Below are positions 1-18,185 of a DNA stretch of 64,000 bases, piece by piece (position 1 is the first letter of the stretch; each line of letters begins with the position of its first letter). Under the pieces are notes generated by a model. It worked only from the letters and a program-made list of their open reading frames with translations, did no database searches and was not told the DNA's origin. The DNA is from Paragorgia papillata (taxonomy: Eukaryota; Cnidaria; Anthozoa; Scleralcyonacea; Coralliidae): NCBI GenBank assembly GCA_035771165.1, contig JAWNZC010000445.1, positions 532,501-596,500 on the forward strand. The letters run 5' to 3'. The position numbers and the translations under genes are program-made.

Positions 1-566
1 TTAGCTGGTTTTCATTGAAAAGCCGACCATTTAAAGCAAAAATTATGATTCAACTTTAGTGGTATAACTCAAAAAGACAAGTCATACTTTATAATATCTC
101 ACTATTATTTATGCCTCCATGAAGGCCTTTATTGTATAAATTGCATTGCAAGCTGATTTATTTCTATAGATCCATGTGAGTACAAAACCATAAAAAAACA
201 ATAAACTTCTGATGGCAACAAGGTTGCCTAAAGAAACATATTAAAGGTGGCAAATGGACTATAAGGTTTTACGCTAGAACTTTTCCAAATTTGAATTCTC
301 ATTTGGATTACTCGGCAATAAATCAATCAAAACTTAAAGGAAACCCATCACAGTAAACCATTTAATAATACGGCGTTCATACTACAAAATAAAGAGAGAA
401 ACAAGTACACATGCGGACTTGGAAGACATTTGTTTACCGACTATTTTGTTAATACCGTGATTCGTGAAGCAAATACATAGGCAGATATCTTTCGCAAAAA
501 AAAGCCTTTGTAAAAGGAATAAAGAGTTGAAAACACTTAACTATTACATAAAATAAGATTACGAAC

Positions 567-650
567 CTTAATTCGGTGGTAAATCTTAGCAAACTTCTCG
601 AATTTGGCGAAAAACGTCGTTAAACTGCTTTCCACTCCTATGTACGCCAT
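567..650 (-). CDS. First coding exon of an unidentified gene (5' part only)
   Basis: On the minus strand an ATG (650-648) opens a 28-codon frame that ends exactly at a GT donor (intron starts at 566, gttcgt), phase 0. The peptide begins MAYIGVESSLTTFF and continues with Lys/Phe-rich residues to HRIK. It has no signal peptide. I do not recognise the family. The exon faces away from the alpha-tubulin gene 373 bp off, and the gap holds CCAAT and CRE sites, which fits a shared promoter. No second exon is convincing in 1-566, so the rest of the gene should lie left of the window. Seen: ATG, open frame, donor. Inferred: that it is a real gene. A chance open frame is the main alternative. Confidence 0.55.
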
Positions 651-1023
651 ATTGTTTAGGACCCAAGTGGGTCCTAGTAAGATGGCCGCCGCTGCTCATT
701 TCCGGCATCAAAACCAGGGCGCGAGAAACAATAGATGCGCTATGCAGTCCTTTTATAGAGATCAGTGACCCAACCCCGATTACGTTTCTAAGCCAATCAG
801 AAAATGGTTCAAGATCAGAGAGTTATCCTATTGGCTGAAAAAGATTAGACGAATGACGTCACAGATAAAACCGGTAATTGCGTATTAACCTGATTGCGAG
901 ACGCGACTGCGAGCAAGTTCCAACATCGACTGTTATAGCGAAGTGTCGTTGCTTTTACTCTTCGCAAGAACACAGGCTCATTTCCTCAAACAAGTTCGTA
1001 TTCAACGTACAAATTATTCAAAA
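651..1023. promoter_or_regulatory. Putative bidirectional promoter (CRE and CCAAT boxes)
   Basis: This interval separates two divergent start codons. It holds a perfect palindromic CRE, TGACGTCA, at 854-861, a CCAAT box at 793-797 and an inverted one (ATTGG) at 830-834. No TATA box is evident. CREB/ATF and NF-Y sites are common in CpG-type housekeeping promoters, which suits a tubulin gene. The 5' untranslated regions of both genes must also lie here. Confidence 0.55.
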
Positions 1024-7861
<6,838 letters not shown>

Positions 7862-7902
7862 CTTTGAATACGAAAAAGTACAATACATTTTGTCATGCAT
7901 AT

Positions 7903-7908
7903 AATAAA
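7903..7908 (+). terminator. Poly(A) signal of alpha-tubulin
   Basis: AATAAA lies 42 bp after the alpha-tubulin stop codon, giving a short 3' UTR. Confidence 0.75.
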
Positions 7909-7933
7909 TGAGCAAATAATCCTGATTTTGCTC

Positions 7934-8055
7934 GTACAATTAAGGATTTACACTACTCGTGATATTTGAAAATTATGCCAAACTGCACTCGCCTAAGGGC
8001 TCGTGCAATTTTGGCAAAATTTTCAAATACCTGTAGTGTAAATCCTTAATTGTAC
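7934..8055. repeat. Foldback hairpin just after alpha-tubulin
   Basis: GTACAATTAAGGATTTACAC at 7934 is repeated inverted at the right end (about 23 bp, perfect), with further pairing inward around CAAAATTTTCAAATA. It is a 122-bp foldback, probably a short MITE. Confidence 0.7.
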
Positions 8056-8471
8056 TCGTTATCATATGATTACCTTTATCATTTCAAATTAAAGTTGGCA
8101 ATTTCTTAGCATCAAATTTGTAGTTTTTAGTTTTATTTGACAAACCTGTACGCAGCGTAGCTCTGTTCTAGGTTTGAAATATGTGCCACAAACGAGGCCA
8201 GAAAGGCTTATCAAGATGCACATAAAAGAATATTCAAATTAGTCGCTATTATGAAAGTGGTCTATTCACATGTTAATACTTGAATATAGTATATTCTATA
8301 TTTTATAATTTTTTTCATGAAAATCTTCAAGCGGTTTATCATAAGAAAAGAAAAAAAAATTCACAAATGCCTACATTGACGTCTCCTCATTAACCATTTG
8401 GAAATACAAACCTCAATATAACAACAAATAGAAGTTCAAGTCAGAAAATATTTTGGCATTCATTACATAGA

Positions 8472-8745
8472 ATGCATATCAGTAATATCTTATTTGAGTT
8501 TATAGGCACTTTAAAAAAGAAGGAAATTCTGTCATTGGGTATAATTGTTGCTGCCCCGTTATTAGGGAAATCGGCATTTACAGACGTATACTCGGCGCTG
8601 GAACACGAACAAGACCAGTCCCACGCGAAAATAAATCTATCAAAAATCTTTGCACTTTGTGAAAACACCGAGGTGTTTTTAAATCAGATAATGAACGGCT
8701 TTCGAGTGTATGGTATATTTATAGCTTCACAAACGAATCGGTATA
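8472..8745 (+). pseudogene. Possible decayed coding remnant cut by a MITE
   Basis: An open frame of about 90 codons runs up to the TA target of the next MITE. A second frame (about 8665-8745) reads on across the insertion point once the MITE is removed, into 9173-9250, ending in a stop. Neither frame matches a family I know. It may be a decayed retrogene or transposon, or chance. Confidence 0.2.
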
Positions 8746-9170
8746 CAGTAAACACCCACGTGTAAGAACCTAGATTTTTTCAAGTCTGGCAAAATAGGTT
8801 CTTATATTGGGGGGTAATTGCTGACAATTTAGGCAAAATAGGTTCTTAATAGGTTCTTAAAATTTCTTTAAGGGAAATGCTATTGTTATATGACCAGATA
8901 TATAAACCACTTTGTTATAGAGAGATTATACTGTATGTATGTAATTTCTGTAATGATATTTTTATGGAAGGGCCAAATATATAGCAAATTTATATTTTAT
9001 AGTCCCACATTTTGGCTACAGCACTGTTTCATTATTCCAAGTGACTCTTCATATAAGAACCTTGTGGCTTTGGTTGGCTAAACAGGTTCTTATATTTTGG
9101 GGTATTAAAATCCAAAATTTCTGCCTACAGGTTCTTAAATCACTAGGTTCTTACACGCGGGTGTTTACTG
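8746..9170. mobile_element. Tc1/mariner-type MITE with TA duplication
   Basis: Inverted ends CAGTAAACACCCACGTGTAA and complement, flanked by TA at 8744-8745 and 9171-9172. The interior repeats the phrase AGGTTCTTA several times. A shorter relative lies at 27476-27624. Confidence 0.8.
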
Positions 9171-9560
9171 TATTTAAAGAGAAATTAGAGGTAAAAGTTC
9201 ACTTAATTTATAGGAGTTCATTACCACATTTACCGTCAACATCTCAGTAACTGATTTCCATTGTGTTTTCCTTATGAATTGTTTTAAGAGTTTGAGAAAC
9301 TACCTTCTAGTACTGCATTATATACGGATGCTGAACTAACCGCACTGTAATTGTTCGGCTGTTGCTTGAACGCTATCTCCATACCGAAACTACGTACATG
9401 TAGGTAGGCCCACGCAGAATGATTCCTTTGTCAGGCCCGCTTCGGATTGCTTTTCCCACGTAAATATCATAGAAATTTTGTTCAGTAATGACTGCGTTGA
9501 GAAAACTGATAACGATATAGTATTAAAACAGTTTGCCAAAACAGTTATCGAAGCATCAGA

Positions 9561-10776
9561 ATGAGCAGAACTCTACAAAATAATGCTGAGAAAATTTCGA
9601 GCTACTTCGGTTCTCCGGAAAATGGTACGTACCGAGCCACCGACCTTCTTTTTAGGTAATTAAAGACATCAATAACTAGAAAGCCCGCTTGACGCTTTTA
9701 CATGGATACATTTTTGTAATCCCCCACCCCAGTTTTCTGAATATATATGCACTCGATTCGTTTATGTTTACCCTGTCACATGCACGCGAAATTCATTCGA
9801 AAATATACAACAGTGTTCGATAAAAGAAACTTGTTGTGTCACATCCTATATTACACCCGTTTTCAAAACTTACGTGACATATTGCAGTCGACATGTTAGT
9901 TTTATGGCAATTAAAAATACTTCAATTTATTATATAAAATAGAGTGTTTTATTGATTTTTCCGCCACTAATAAAAGTGATAATAATAAATAATCGCACAT
10001 GTGACGATTATCGCTGAATCAGCATTATAGTTTAATGCAATTTTTGCAAGACAATAGGACAATTTTTTTATATAATAAACAGAACAAGACATGGATGCTT
10101 GGAAATATGAAATTTATTTCTCGTGTTGAACAGGATATGTCACTCGTTCGCTTCGCTCACTCGTGAGATATCCTGGTCAACACTCGAAATCAATTTCATA
10201 TTTCCGCACATCCATGTATTATTCTCTATATAACTTACTTTCTCATCGTATTCAACATTCCCATGGATTGCATTGTTAGTTCGTATTGATGTCCGCCATG
10301 CATTTTGCGATAAAACTCGCATCACGCCACATGCAGGTCGCGTAAGTTTGAAAACGGGTTTACGCTATTTTGCCGTTTAAATAGGAGTACGCTATTTTGC
10401 GTATACTCCTAACGGCAAAACAAACAATAATCACGAAGACTTAATATAATTTCAAAGTTGAATATGAAATGTTAACGTCTTATTAGCAGACGACGTGAAC
10501 TCGCCAAAAGATGGGGCGTTTTGGAAGTCAAAATAGTCAGTAAAGTATGACTTTAATATTTAAATTATATAACAATTGCTTTCTAACCGCCGTCGAGTCC
10601 TAGCATGCATCTTAAATCCCTAATATGACGAAGAGTGATTATCATTTACAATTAATTTGATGTCTATCTAGTGACTGAATTATATGTTGGCAGGGGGCGA
10701 CAATGAAATAACAGGAAACAATGCATTTTATAATTTGGGAGGACTTTTAAATTTTAATCCCTATAATCTTATTTAA
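9561..10776 (+). CDS. Candidate two-exon gene for a 48-aa protein
   Basis: Exon 1, 9561-9624, starts ATG and ends at gtacgt in phase 1. Exon 2, 10694-10776, follows a GTTGGCAG acceptor and continues the frame to TAA. The product starts MSRTLQNNAEKISSYFGSPE and ends NFNPYNLI. It has no signal peptide or cysteines. An AATAAA lies at 10856-10861. I recognise no family. Only two short open exons support it, so chance is a real possibility; the weak pyrimidine tract before exon 2 argues against it. The intron contains a cnidarian-style palindrome at 10090-10217. Confidence 0.3.
10090..10217. repeat. Palindromic repeat (128 bp)
   Basis: CATGGATG plus GGAAATATGAAAT at the left return inverted at the right, around a core with CGCTTCGCTCACTCGTGA. 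This is a foldback of the kind that is dispersed in genomes; a partial relative is seen near 35700-35735. Confidence 0.65.
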
Positions 10777-13700
10777 AATCGTCATTTAGTCAATATATGT
10801 AGTCAGGATGTTGTGTTATACAAACTGAAAGATTATCTCGTTTAAGTTGGTATAGAATAAAAAGAAACCAGCAGTAACAGCTGGTCGCCTGCTATCTCTT
10901 AATTTTTATTTAAAATGCTAAAATTATATTTCCACTTTATCGGAAGAGTTCGATTAAGAATTTCAGCCTTATCTAGAGACTCGACAAAGTGTTGCAATCA
11001 GGCCAATATTTAAAAAAGATCGTAATTCACCATATAGGAAACGCGATGTTAATAGACTTGTACATGGCAACAAGCGAGTGACGCAGTATAGAATTTAATA
11101 TTAGAAAGTCGTCGTTGCATGTATTTACGAAGAATATTTAACAATTATTCATTGACGTGGAGGTGAACTAGCAACTTGGCGTACTCGATATTTGTCGACA
11201 AAATAGCCGGTTTTTTACAACTTAATTTTGAATATATTAATAATGGCTAGAAAATTTTAAAGAAACTTAACCTGTTAACACTTTTCAACTTTATTTTGTT
11301 GACTTTTCACGTTATTCTACTACATCAGCCTTGTTTATCAACAAAATATCCTGCTTCTGTAAACCGAAAGCAAAACTGGCCGCCATTTTGTTTTTCCAAG
11401 ATTCAGGATCGCAATCACATTGCGTAAAAAGCGCACTATTCACCTATACGAGGTATATGCTAAATACTCATGTTTTTAATATTAATACTTATCTTTCTAA
11501 TATGAGCATTCATTAGCTAGTTCAGGTGTAATTTGATTTTCATGCTAAATGTGATGGGAGTTGTTTTCACACATCATGAGATCATTCGTCAAACACTTTA
11601 CAGTACCAATAAATGTTTAACAATGCCATGTTGAATGTTGAGAGAAGTGACGATTCAACTTAAAGTTGAATGGTGTTAAACGTTATATTAGATAATCTAC
11701 ATACATATTTTATATACAACGTATTCGGGCTATACAAAATTGTTTTTATACTCTTCGTCCTTCTGTCGAAAAGATCTCGATATATATAATAGATATAAAT
11801 TAAGCAAAATTTCCTTCACCAATACTCACTTCAACATACAGTCATATCTTCTCATGCATGCATGCCTGCCTTAATATAGGGTTCGAAGGATCCGACGAAT
11901 AAACTTAATTAACTCAAGAACAAAACCGCATAATTAAGAATACTAGATGTTTTCAATATATACATGCAATCCCACAAAATTTACTGGCTGAATAAATTGT
12001 ACAAAGACGTAGATCACAAAATTGGTGGTTTGCAATCAATCCCTTTATAGATTTAGAGACAAAGGTACGGCGAACATGGTGGGGGAAAAGATACTCCAAA
12101 TACAATAGCTGCTAATGAGATTCTTTTGTTAAAGTTCCTCCAACATGGTGATGTCAAGTGCTAACCATAAGGATAACATAAATAAGTAACAAAATACTGA
12201 TAGCCCTCACCCCTTGATGGAACTGTAGTTCTAATTAACTGGGAGATTACTGGTGGGAATTAACTGGTGTTGATTGTGTGGAGAGAGGGAAACGAGAGAA
12301 CCGGCGGTGAAAAACTTTGTAGCACAGCCACAAGAGAAAACCAACAACTCTACTCACGAAGCTTCGCCATCCATACTGGACTTTAATAACTTCAGCGGTG
12401 AGAGGCAGGGGGCTAACAGCTTGTGCCACCCATGCCTCCCATATAGTGCTGTGTGACCCACCACTGATTCCACCCTAGTTATATCAGTGACCTTTTAGAG
12501 TTAAAATTAGAAATTTTGTATTATAAGAGTTAGGGTTAATGTTGGGATTAGGGATAGGGTTGGTGTTGGGGTAAGTTATCCTTTCTTATTTTAGATTACT
12601 TAAATTTATGGGGTTATTCATCCCTGGAGATCCCTAAGGACTGAGTAACCGGGGTCACTCATCGCTCCAGTTACACTGGTACGTGGCTTGAAAAAATGAT
12701 GACATTATTTATGGCGCCTCCTACCCATACTTCGATTGGCTAACACTGATCACGTGATGTTAGAGAGACGGCTGCCTCGCGGGCACGTCGGTGTCAGATG
12801 TTTCAATAAAACATTCTTAGCTCAGCGGCACCGCAGGAACGTTGAAAGTTGAACCAAATTCAACATTTCTAGTGGCGCCGTCGATGTGACTGCGGCATAT
12901 GTTCATTAAAAATTCCTTGCAGTCGCCGGCAGGACGCTGGTAGGACACCGGCATGCCGCCGGCTCTTGCGGCTAATGAAAACCAGGCTTTATAGACAATA
13001 CACTAACCTTGAAGACTAAAGAGCAAGTGATGCCTCATCCGTTCCGTTGAATCGGCAAATGAGAAAACACGACATTTTTACATATCAAAACTAGCAACGT
13101 CCTGGAAATAACGGTCTTCGATTCACTTTCGACGTCACCTCCCCTTAGCTTTGCTTTCATGCAAATAAATTACGAATATTCTCTTCTATCAACATAATCC
13201 CTTCGGGAGTTATAATGGTCATTAGTATAAATTTACAAGTTCTATCATGCACAAATCCTTGAATTCATTGGCTATCGCAGGAGTTACTATCCGCGGAAAG
13301 AAACCACCGGCGCTGAGCCATAGAACTCAATTGCTGCGGGTAAAAGTTCAATTTCGTCTGTCATTTGTCCACTCCATTATAATTTCGGTGCCATTGTTGC
13401 TTAACAGAACAAGCGCTGGCTATACTGATCATTGCTCGTGACATAACGAATTTTGTTATTTGTCCATTTCGTTAAAAGAAGGCTTTTCATTACTGAAAAC
13501 AAAAACGGAAATTATTAATGATAAGATCGTTAAATTGCTTATCTGCATGTTGATAAAAATATTGAGCAGTTCGTCAACTTCGCCAGAAAGTGAAATTAAC
13601 ATGCATAAAGTCAGTAAAAAGCAAATAGAACTTTCGTTTCGTTTGAAACACAAGAATTGTCAGTTATTTATTCCACAATCCAAATTGCACTTCAAATTTT

Positions 13701-13839
13701 ATGCTGCATGCAGCTGTGGACTGTGGTTACAAATCATTGGGGACAACCAGCTAGGAGTCTAAATCATTTTGGCCCAACCTCATATCGTTGGGGCCACTCG
13801 GACCTATATATAACTGGACTGCGAATACCCCACGAAAAA

Positions 13840-14630
13840 ATGCAGCCCTTGCGGTTCAGAAGTTCGTTGCCCGGCAAATTACGATTCCAAATTTGGAAAG
13901 TTTGTTAGGAAGTTCATTTGAAGTTCCGAATGTTCCATTCGAAGTTCCGACCTTTACGAAAAACTTCCGGTCGACCGCACTTATACTCTTGCTAGTCTTG
14001 CACATTTGCTTACGAAAATATTTGATTAATCATTTTGAAATTTTAAATTACGAACTGGAGATAGTCAAAGAATGACACAAATCTGAACTTCGAATCGAAC
14101 ATTTGAGCGGCACAAACTACAAAACTTTGCATGGGGCCACTGGGAAATCTTCTGGTGTCCTGGTGGGCCACGCGCCGCCCCTGCATGCAGTACGGACGTT
14201 CCTTGCAAAAATTACGTTTCCAAATTTGGAAAGTTGGTTACGAAGTTCATTTGAAGTCCGAATGTTCGATTTGAAGTTCCGACCCTTACGGAGAAGCTCC
14301 GGTCAACCACATGCACTTACTCTTGCTTAGCCAGGCTCTCGCCTCACATGAGAGTCTGTTCGCAGGCTATTTTTTACGCTCCGCCCCCACAGAGAGAGCC
14401 TGTTCACAGGCTAACTCTTGCTAGATTATCTTCAGGAAAGTATATGATTAGTCATTCTGAAATTTTATATTAACTTCGAATCGAACATTCAAGCTTCAAA
14501 TTGAACCGTTCGACATCAACATCCAAATTTGGAAACGTAGTTGCATAAAACTTGGCAACAACCTTCAAAACCGAGCGCTGAAAAGTGAGTGAGCTGAAAT
14601 CGACAATAAAATACAGAATATATATAAAGA
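13840..14630. repeat. Dispersed repeat R2, several partial copies
   Basis: The phrases AAATTTGGAAAGTT, TTCGAAGTTCCGACC, CTCCGGTCGAC-like and GAACTTCGAATCGAACATT occur in the same order at 13840-14110, again at 14200-14330 and 14455-14630, and once more at 27845-28230. No coding frame is preserved. The family is unknown to me. Confidence 0.6.
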
Positions 14631-14852
14631 TGTTTAAATGCATTAATTTCAACTAAGTTGCCATACTCACGTCATCAAGTTTCCTATCTAGTATTTACTT
14701 TATTTCTATATTTTATAGTATTACATCGTATATGCATGTGTTACAATGAATTTGGTAGCTAGTAATTTGCTCAATACGATTAGGATTTTTAAATATAACT
14801 GAAGTCGCACGTATATGCGATATAAAATATTCCAAGGCCTCCACCGGCTAAT

Positions 14853-15010
14853 CTTCCTCCACCTAATCTTTAAATGTTGCCACAGACCAGTTGGTAGTTT
14901 GTTTGCTTTGTTTTTGCCGAGTGTTTTTCAGCTTTCTTTCCGAAACTGTTTTCCGCGTAGAACATAGAACATAGAACACAACAACCAATTATAGAAACGT
15001 TGTATTAAAT
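14853..15010. repeat. Dispersed repeat R1, copy 1
   Basis: Shares AATCTTTAAATGTTGCCAC, a GTTTGTTTGCTTTGTTTT core and an end GTTGTATTAAATCTA with copies at 26046-26230, 44583-44737 and, inverted, 61610-61800. Confidence 0.7.
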
Positions 15011-15577
15011 CTAAGTTACTCAAAGAAGACAATGGCAGAAAAATGAGAGTGTTATGTGTCGAAGACTACACGTAAATATGGCGGACTTTCATTATCACAG
15101 ACAAGTCTTTCGGAAATTTCTACAAGATTCGACCGACAGTGGTCGTTTCCTTCCACGCCAACGCTGTTAATTTTATGAAGTAAGCGTCTGATCGACGTAT
15201 CTGATATGGAGACCTAAGATAGCTTAGAATAAAAAAGAAAATTGACAGGATACCGTCAATAAACCCAAAGTAAACAAACCGATTAATAAAGAAAAAATAT
15301 ATAATGAACTTAGTTTAACAAAATTAGATAATAAAACAAAAGCTAGATTATTGTAAGCTAGTCAACAAGGTTTCATTTCAAATCAAGAATGAAACATTTC
15401 TGTGCCCATTCGATTAAATGTTTCCGTATTGCATGGGTGTATGATAATCGGAAATTGATTTCGTTCGGTTGTTGCGATCCAATTTAGTTGGCGAAATCAG
15501 ATAGCAAAATTTTTATGATATGAATCTTTTATCCTATTCCTTTTGTCAGAGATTAGAAGTAGACGGCGCAGTTAATG

Positions 15578-15584
15578 TATAAAA
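15578..15584 (+). promoter_or_regulatory. TATA box of the secreted-peptide gene
   Basis: TATAAAA lies 89 bp before the ATG at 15673, which is the first ATG downstream. Transcription would start near 15605-15615, giving a 5' UTR of about 60 bases. Confidence 0.65.
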
Positions 15585-15672
15585 GGAAGGTACCGGTCTT
15601 GCATTGCAACAGAGCAAGTCATTGAGAACACGCAAGCAGACCGGTTATTACTTAATATATAATTATAGCACT

Positions 15673-18031
15673 ATGGCGAAAACACTTCTCGTGAGCTTAT
15701 TCATCATGTTGGTGCTTATAGAAAGTACATTCTGTTTTACAGTAGCCGATATGAACAACTTGGGTAAACGAAGCCCAAAGGTAAGTTTTTGGGTTAATTG
15801 TTAAATTGTTGCATGCATGTTGTTTAATACGAATAGTTGCCAAAATTATATCGCAAATTTTGAGGGATTTTTTTCAGTAAAACAGTCACTCGATACAGTT
15901 TTTCTTAATTTCTCTTGCGTAAGACACATCAATCGGTTTAAAAGCAAAATTCTAAGATTTAGACAATTAATATATGGTTGTTAAATGTTTAGGAGTAGCT
16001 ATAGCTGGTCATTATTTATGGCTGGGGTTGGGGCCGAAGAGAAACTATTTCACCCCCATTTTTTTACCCATGCATGCATGCAGCCAAATCAAGACCAGAA
16101 TATAAATCTTACCCAACCCAACGAAAAAAATATTCTGACATAGAGGATATGAGTGATAGCGAAAGAGCATTGGACCACAATACGACCACAATAAAGACAA
16201 TAAATGAAGGGGGAACACTGTTGAATAGGAAGGACTTTATATAACCTATATTAATAGCTCGAGCCAAAGAATTGGGCAAGCAAAAGAAATTGCTTTTATT
16301 CAAGCCAAGACAACACATACACACATTGAACATGTAAGCAATCAGTTGAAAAATAGATTCGATTTGGTCTCTGTCCAATGAAAATGAAGAAAACTAAAGA
16401 AAAGCGAATTAAGAAGAAGAGGGCTGATGTAACTAAATCTAAAGTGGGCTGTCTAACTAAAAAAAGTGACATGTCCAGTGATAAGGATATTCCTATTTTC
16501 GATTTCCTCCAGCTTTAAATAATGACCACTCTGTACGTTGTATTTCATATACATACAACAATCTAATTTGAGACTCGACTTTTTACGGCATGCATGCATG
16601 CATGCATGCTCAAAGAAGATGTACATGCACAGTTTTCATTGGAGCGTTGAATTAGATCTGCACGTAAACGTAAAAATCTATATATCGTACCTCTTACACG
16701 CGGTATATAAGATTTCTCTGCGGCCAAAAAGTCTGTACACCACGGCTGAAGTGTATGAAATAATTGTATTTATTAGGAATACCTTTAACTATAATTGCTT
16801 AAATAATAAAAAAGGCAGACTTAGTCACGGAAAATCGATTAGGAACAATTATATTTACTAAGGGCGGGCCCGCTAGCCCGGTTTCCGGGCTGATTTTATC
16901 GGTCACAAAAATCTTATTACGACTACTTGAGAAATGCAGAATGATATAACGAAAGCGGAATTGTCTTTGTTTTTCTGTAAGTATATATATGGCACAGAGA
17001 TACCCTGCGAGCAGAGCCTTCTTTTCCTTATTTCTTCGCTGAGAGAGAGAGGAAGAAAAGTAGACTGGTTTTTCCATTGCGCATGCATATCAGTTGCCTG
17101 GTTACAATCTCGAACCCAGCCCCAATCAGAGCAGAAAACAAAACGAGAACCGGTTAAACGGGTCTTAAACGGGTTACTTCGTCCTAAATCTTGGACGAAG
17201 CCAAACACGAATACAGCAGAGCCTACTTTTCTTCCTCTCTCTCAGCGAAGAAATAAGGAAAAGGCTCTGCTCGCAGGGTAGCACAGAGAGTATTCTAATT
17301 TTTTTTGCAGTAATAGAACAATACTATAAAGTAGAAAACGGGATGCACAGTCGCAAGGACTCGTCGTTTTATGGAATTCTCTAAGAAAAAAACTTGCTCA
17401 ATATAGGATAAGAGATTAAGCTACCCTGAGGCTTCTGCAGTGACTCAGGTTATTATGTGTTGTCTTTATTACGTCAAAATGCTTTTTCTCGTTGTCAACA
17501 TTGGGCTGGTTCGCGTTCGTGTCACGAAGTTCTTTTCTCGGTCGCAAGAATCCGTTTACATCTAAACTAAACCAATTCTTCTTTACAAATTGAGTTTATG
17601 CACCTGAGTTATAAAACTGCAGTGCAATCCTATAGTCAGTCCGGGCCAACTCGTTTCATGTAATCGACCCTTTAAAGTCTCTCTCTCTATATATATTAAA
17701 TTATAGGCACAATAAATCTTGACCAAAATAGCGTAGAAAAAACACCCCCATTGGTTTGGTACTGTACAGAATTATGTAATTACGTCAGTAATCGTTGCAT
17801 GTAAAGATACGGAGAGCCTATTTTTCTCCTTCAGAGCTGCATGCATGTATATTACACGAATTATACATTAGTGTAAATTTTCACATTTTGTACTCTATTT
17901 TTCTCTAGTTTGTTACCAAGGATATTTGCCAATTTGCTAGACAGGTTTGTGGACAACTCGCACATAAAAAACACGTAGCATCCAAAGAAGAACGGCCAAA
18001 AACACAAGAGCTTGTTCCCAACGAAGAATAA
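15673..18031 (+). CDS. Secreted peptide precursor, two exons, 76 aa
   Basis: Exon 1 (15673-15780) and exon 2 (17909-18031) join in phase 0 across a GT-AG intron with a pyrimidine-rich acceptor (TTTTTCTCTAG). Residues 1 to about 22 form a classical signal peptide (Lys3, then a Leu/Ile/Val core). A short pro-part ends in the dibasic site LGKR at 30-33. The rest, starting SPKFVTKD, would be a mature peptide of about 43 aa with two cysteines spaced C-x6-C, enough for one disulfide, and a charged tail ending VPNEE. TATA box and AATAAA frame the gene. The layout fits a neuropeptide, hormone-like or other secreted peptide. I recognise no family, and with only two Cys it does not match a knottin-type toxin. 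The intron holds a MITE and decayed transposon-like sequence. Confidence 0.7.
16110..16510 (+). pseudogene. Decayed lysine-rich coding remnant in the peptide-gene intron
   Basis: On the plus strand, open stretches broken by stops read like charged protein (for example EDMSDSERALDHNTTT near 16143-16190 and KKKRADVTKSKVGC near 16410-16450). This style suits an old transposon ORF. There is no recognisable domain. Confidence 0.25.
17003..17278. mobile_element. MITE K, copy 1 (TA-flanked)
   Basis: CCCTGCGAGCAGAGCC begins long inverted arms (about 40 bp, containing TTTTCCTTATTTCTTC) and TA flanks both ends (17001-17002, 17279-17280). The middle is nearly identical to copy 2 at 35743-36034. The size and TA duplication suit Tc1/mariner-type MITEs. 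Confidence 0.85.
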
Positions 18032-18179
18032 AGGATGCGATACGGCAACAAAAACAATATTATATTTTAATGAAAAGGCTTTGAAAATACAGCACACGAA
18101 TTGTGACTTATATGACGAATTCCATATAGCTGTTTGTAATGATTGCAACAAAATTCTCTGTTAATTAGAAAGTTGATGT

Positions 18180-18185
18180 AATAAA
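18180..18185 (+). terminator. Poly(A) signal of the secreted-peptide gene
   Basis: AATAAA lies about 150 bp after the stop codon at 18029-18031. Confidence 0.55.

Larger units (their letters stand above)
10862..15577. other. Intergenic region with dispersed repeats, no gene recognised
   Basis: No convincing exon was found. Contents seen: a repeat block at about 12270-12370 shared with 18826-18900 (GAGAACC...CCAACAACTCTACT); a short G-rich stretch at 12527-12580 with degenerate TTAGGG-like units; the R2 repeats at 13840-14630; a hairpin-rich GAGAGCCTGTTC-type block near 14330-14420; and an R1 repeat at 14853-15010. Confidence 0.5.

Noticed and set aside
13247..13441. 64-codon plus frame with a possible donor after 31 codons
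   Set aside because: No promoter, partner exon or family was found.
17861..18151. 96-codon minus frame with hydrophobic runs
   Set aside because: It lies opposite the second exon of the secreted-peptide gene, which has better splice and stop evidence.
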